Shown: piece by piece, positions 6,757 to 8,366 of the stretch
Numbering within the stretch: the stretch's first letter is position 1
How the letters are laid out: each line of letters starts with the position of its first letter
Source: CAXRDE01 sp964342365
GTDB taxonomy: Bacteria; Cyanobacteriota; Sericytochromatia; UBA7694
Direction of reading: 5' to 3'
DNA length: 8,366 nucleotides
Assembly (NCBI GenBank): GCA_964342365.1
Contig: CAYFGW010000220.1
Span: 1-8,366 of the forward strand
Notes under the pieces: model-generated
Told to the model about the DNA's origin: nothing
The model's input: the letters and a program-made list of their open reading frames with translations, nothing else
The model's database searches: none
Made by a program: the position numbers and the translations under genes

Positions 6757-8366
6757 ATGTCGTCCCGTCGTTCTTACCTTTTTTTACTACTGATTCCCCT
6801 CACCTTTGTGGTGCTGGACAGTTACGGCTGGTGGCCTCATCCCGAAACCCGTCTGGAATTTTCCCAGATTCTACCCGACACCTTACGGGCAACTCAGTCT
6901 CACGTGCTGCACCTGCCAGCACAGCCCGATACCGTTAAAGCTCGCTTAACTCAGGACAGCGGTGACGTGCGCCCTCTCATTCTCACCACGCCGCCTGAAC
7001 AGTCACAGCGCACAGAACTTCAGCTGCCCCCGCTCACCGCAGGCCGCTACACCCTGACCTTATTAGACAACGAAAAACAACTGTTGGCTCATGAGCTTAA
7101 CGTTAAGCCCCTTCCCGACGGCGTCTTAGATCGCCACGTCTACTCACCGGGAGACCACCTCGCACTGTGGCAAGCAGAGCCCGGAGAACGCCCCTTTGTG
7201 CTGGAACACGCAGAAGCAGGTAAGGTGTGGGAGGGCCTGCTGCCGGAAGGAAACCCGGCCGTGCTGTCGCTGCCCGCTCGCTTGCCTGCGGGGGCCTATC
7301 GCTTGAAGGTGGACGGTTTATCTCCCATGCCCTTTCGCATATCGCAAACGTCGAACGCGTCCGATACACTGGTACTCCGCCCGCTCCACAATGCTTTGCT
7401 CCACCAACACCCTCAAAACATAACGCTCCACTTGCTTAACGGAACCATCCCGGTCAAGACGGGCTGGGTGCGTATTGACGACCAAAATACGCCGGTCACC
7501 AACGGAAAGGCTCTGGTTCAGTTACAGGCTAACCAAGTCCGTTCACAGATTCCGTTTACCGCTGGAGATGCCAACGGTAATCTGATTCAGGGCACCCTGA
7601 ATTTTGAAGTCCGTCGCCGCCCCTGGCTTATTCACCTGACATCTGAAGGACTAAGTCTGACGGGAAAGCTTAGCAGTCCTTTGCTGTGGAAAGCCCGTCA
7701 AAACGGCGCGGAACATCAGGGGCTTCTTTTTAATGCCGATCAACGGGCGTTTTCGGAAATCTATACCCAACTCCAGAAGACTTTTCAGGGACAGACTCCT
7801 CTTCAGCTGACTTTTTACAGCAGTGGGTACACCCAAACCTTAGCACTGATGTTGCCCCACTCCTCTGCCCCACTCTCTGTTTTACCGGACTCGCCCCATG
7901 CCCTGAGCACACTTTATGTGGCGGATCAGGCGGAGTATACCCGTGCGGTGCACCACTATACGCCCACGGATCAATACCGGTTTGTAGAATTGGAGAGCGA
8001 TCCCGCTCCACTGTCTCACGGCACCCCGTGGGTCTTTTTATGGGGCATGGCCGGGCTTTTACTGAGTGCGATTCCTCTGTGGGCCACTCGCTCCCCCAAA
8101 ACTCGCACTCCCACAAATAATACCAGAGGGACAGATCGTGGCCCCCTTGTGGTGAACGGGTTGAGCCTGCTCAGCGGCGTGGGAAGTTGGGGCGCTTACG
8201 CACTGGGGTACAGCGTGTGGATGTGGCAATTGTGGTTTCTCAGCGTCGTTTTACTGGGCGCAGCCATGATTATGACTTCCAAAAAGCAACACCCCGTCCA
8301 TCCCATTCTGGGTATTGTCCAGAGCTGCTTGCTACTCCTTTGCGGCTGGTTTGCCATAACATACAC
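6757..8366 (+). CDS. signal-anchored ectodomain protein with C-terminal membrane bundle (3' end outside window)
   Basis: The frame is open for 536 codons from ATG 6757 to the last base, so the gene is 3'-truncated by the window. An in-frame TAA at 6745-6747 and AAAGG (6746-6750) six bases before the ATG fix the start. Residues 1-22 (SSRRSYLFLLLIPLTFVVL) form a basic-then-hydrophobic signal peptide or signal anchor. About 24-422 is a polar, strand-rich exported region. LPPLTAGRYTLTL (90-102) and LPARLPAGAYRLKV (172-185) end two successive segments in the same way, suggesting tandem Ig-like or macroglobulin-like beta-sandwiches (inference). Hydrophobic helices follow at about 425-444, 462-490, 491-508 and 517-536, separated by basic stretches such as RSPKTRTPTNNTRGTDR. 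The ectodomain therefore appears to be attached to a polytopic membrane domain that continues past the window. I do not recognise the family; no catalytic motif is visible. It begins just after a strong terminator, so it depends on read-through or on a promoter I cannot identify. Confidence 0.82.
   Translation, partial: MSSRRSYLFLLLIPLTFVVLDSYGWWPHPETRLEFSQILPDTLRATQSHVLHLPAQPDTVKARLTQDSGDVRPLILTTPPEQSQRTELQLPPLTAGRYTLTLLDNEKQLLAHELNVKPLPDGVLDRHVYSPGDHLALWQAEPGERPFVLEHAEAGKVWEGLLPEGNPAVLSLPARLPAGAYRLKVDGLSPMPFRISQTSNASDTLVLRPLHNALLHQHPQNITLHLLNGTIPVKTGWVRIDDQNTPVTNGKALVQLQANQVRSQIPFTAGDANGNLIQGTLNFEVRRRPWLIHLTSEGLSLTGKLSSPLLWKARQNGAEHQGLLFNADQRAFSEIYTQLQKTFQGQTPLQLTFYSSGYTQTLALMLPHSSAPLSVLPDSPHALSTLYVADQAEYTRAVHHYTPTDQYRFVELESDPAPLSHGTPWVFLWGMAGLLLSAIPLWATRSPKTRTPTNNTRGTDRGPLVVNGLSLLSGVGSWGAYALGYSVWMWQLWFLSVVLLGAAMIMTSKKQHPVHPILGIVQSCLLLLCGWFAITY

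Noticed and set aside
7227..7439. 70-codon open frame on the + strand in another frame
   Set aside because: It overlaps the long ectodomain frame, and its Ala/Gly/Pro composition is typical of a shifted reading of that gene.
7730..8116. 128-codon open frame on the minus strand within the last gene
   Set aside because: The + strand frame here is open for over 1600 bases with a signal anchor and membrane helices. The minus product is Cys, Pro and Arg rich with no domain pattern.

Overview
The window is an ordinary-looking stretch of bacterial chromosome with moderate GC. Six protein genes and one tRNA gene all lie on the + strand. The proteins are of Gram-negative-like type: a CgeB-like glycosyltransferase, a glutathione S-transferase, and a membrane protein with a large exported domain. 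The tRNA-Ser gene does not encode its CCA end, which argues against enteric gammaproteobacteria. I cannot place the organism securely; a relative of the non-photosynthetic Cyanobacteriota (Vampirovibrionia type) is a low-confidence guess from gene style only. I see no mobile element, CRISPR array, rRNA or integration signature.

Layout. Bases 1-756 hold the C-terminal part of a glycosyltransferase whose start lies outside the window. It overlaps by 13 bases a glutathione S-transferase-like gene (744-1484), so the two are probably cotranscribed. A 59-base AT-rich gap (1485-1543) carries two perfect TATAAT hexamers and inverted repeats, and probably starts a new unit. That unit holds a saccharopine-dehydrogenase-like oxidoreductase (1544-2674) and, 45 bases later, a 1077-residue TPR/glycosyltransferase protein (2720-5953). 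The gap between these two contains an exact 23-bp tandem duplication that begins inside the first gene's last codons. After a terminator-like hairpin that also contains the next Shine-Dalgarno sequence comes a very acidic protein with glutamate-rich hexad repeats (5990-6523). Then follow an extended -10 promoter, tRNA-Ser(GGA) (6609-6698) and a strong intrinsic terminator (6713-6741). The last gene starts at 6757 and stays open to the window end; it encodes a signal-anchored protein with a beta-rich ectodomain and a C-terminal membrane bundle.

The most interesting object is the 1077-residue protein. Only its third glycosyltransferase-like module keeps catalytic motifs (DTGSTD, DDFSAARN, DADEY). 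An N-terminal segment looks like a decayed GT2 domain, and a central segment looks like a decayed GT-B (GT4-type) C-terminal half. TPR-like helices fill the spaces between them. With the partial upstream glycosyltransferase this suggests a small glycan or glycoprotein assembly neighbourhood, but no substrate can be inferred from the sequence. The acidic repeat protein and the ectodomain/membrane protein are not families I recognise.
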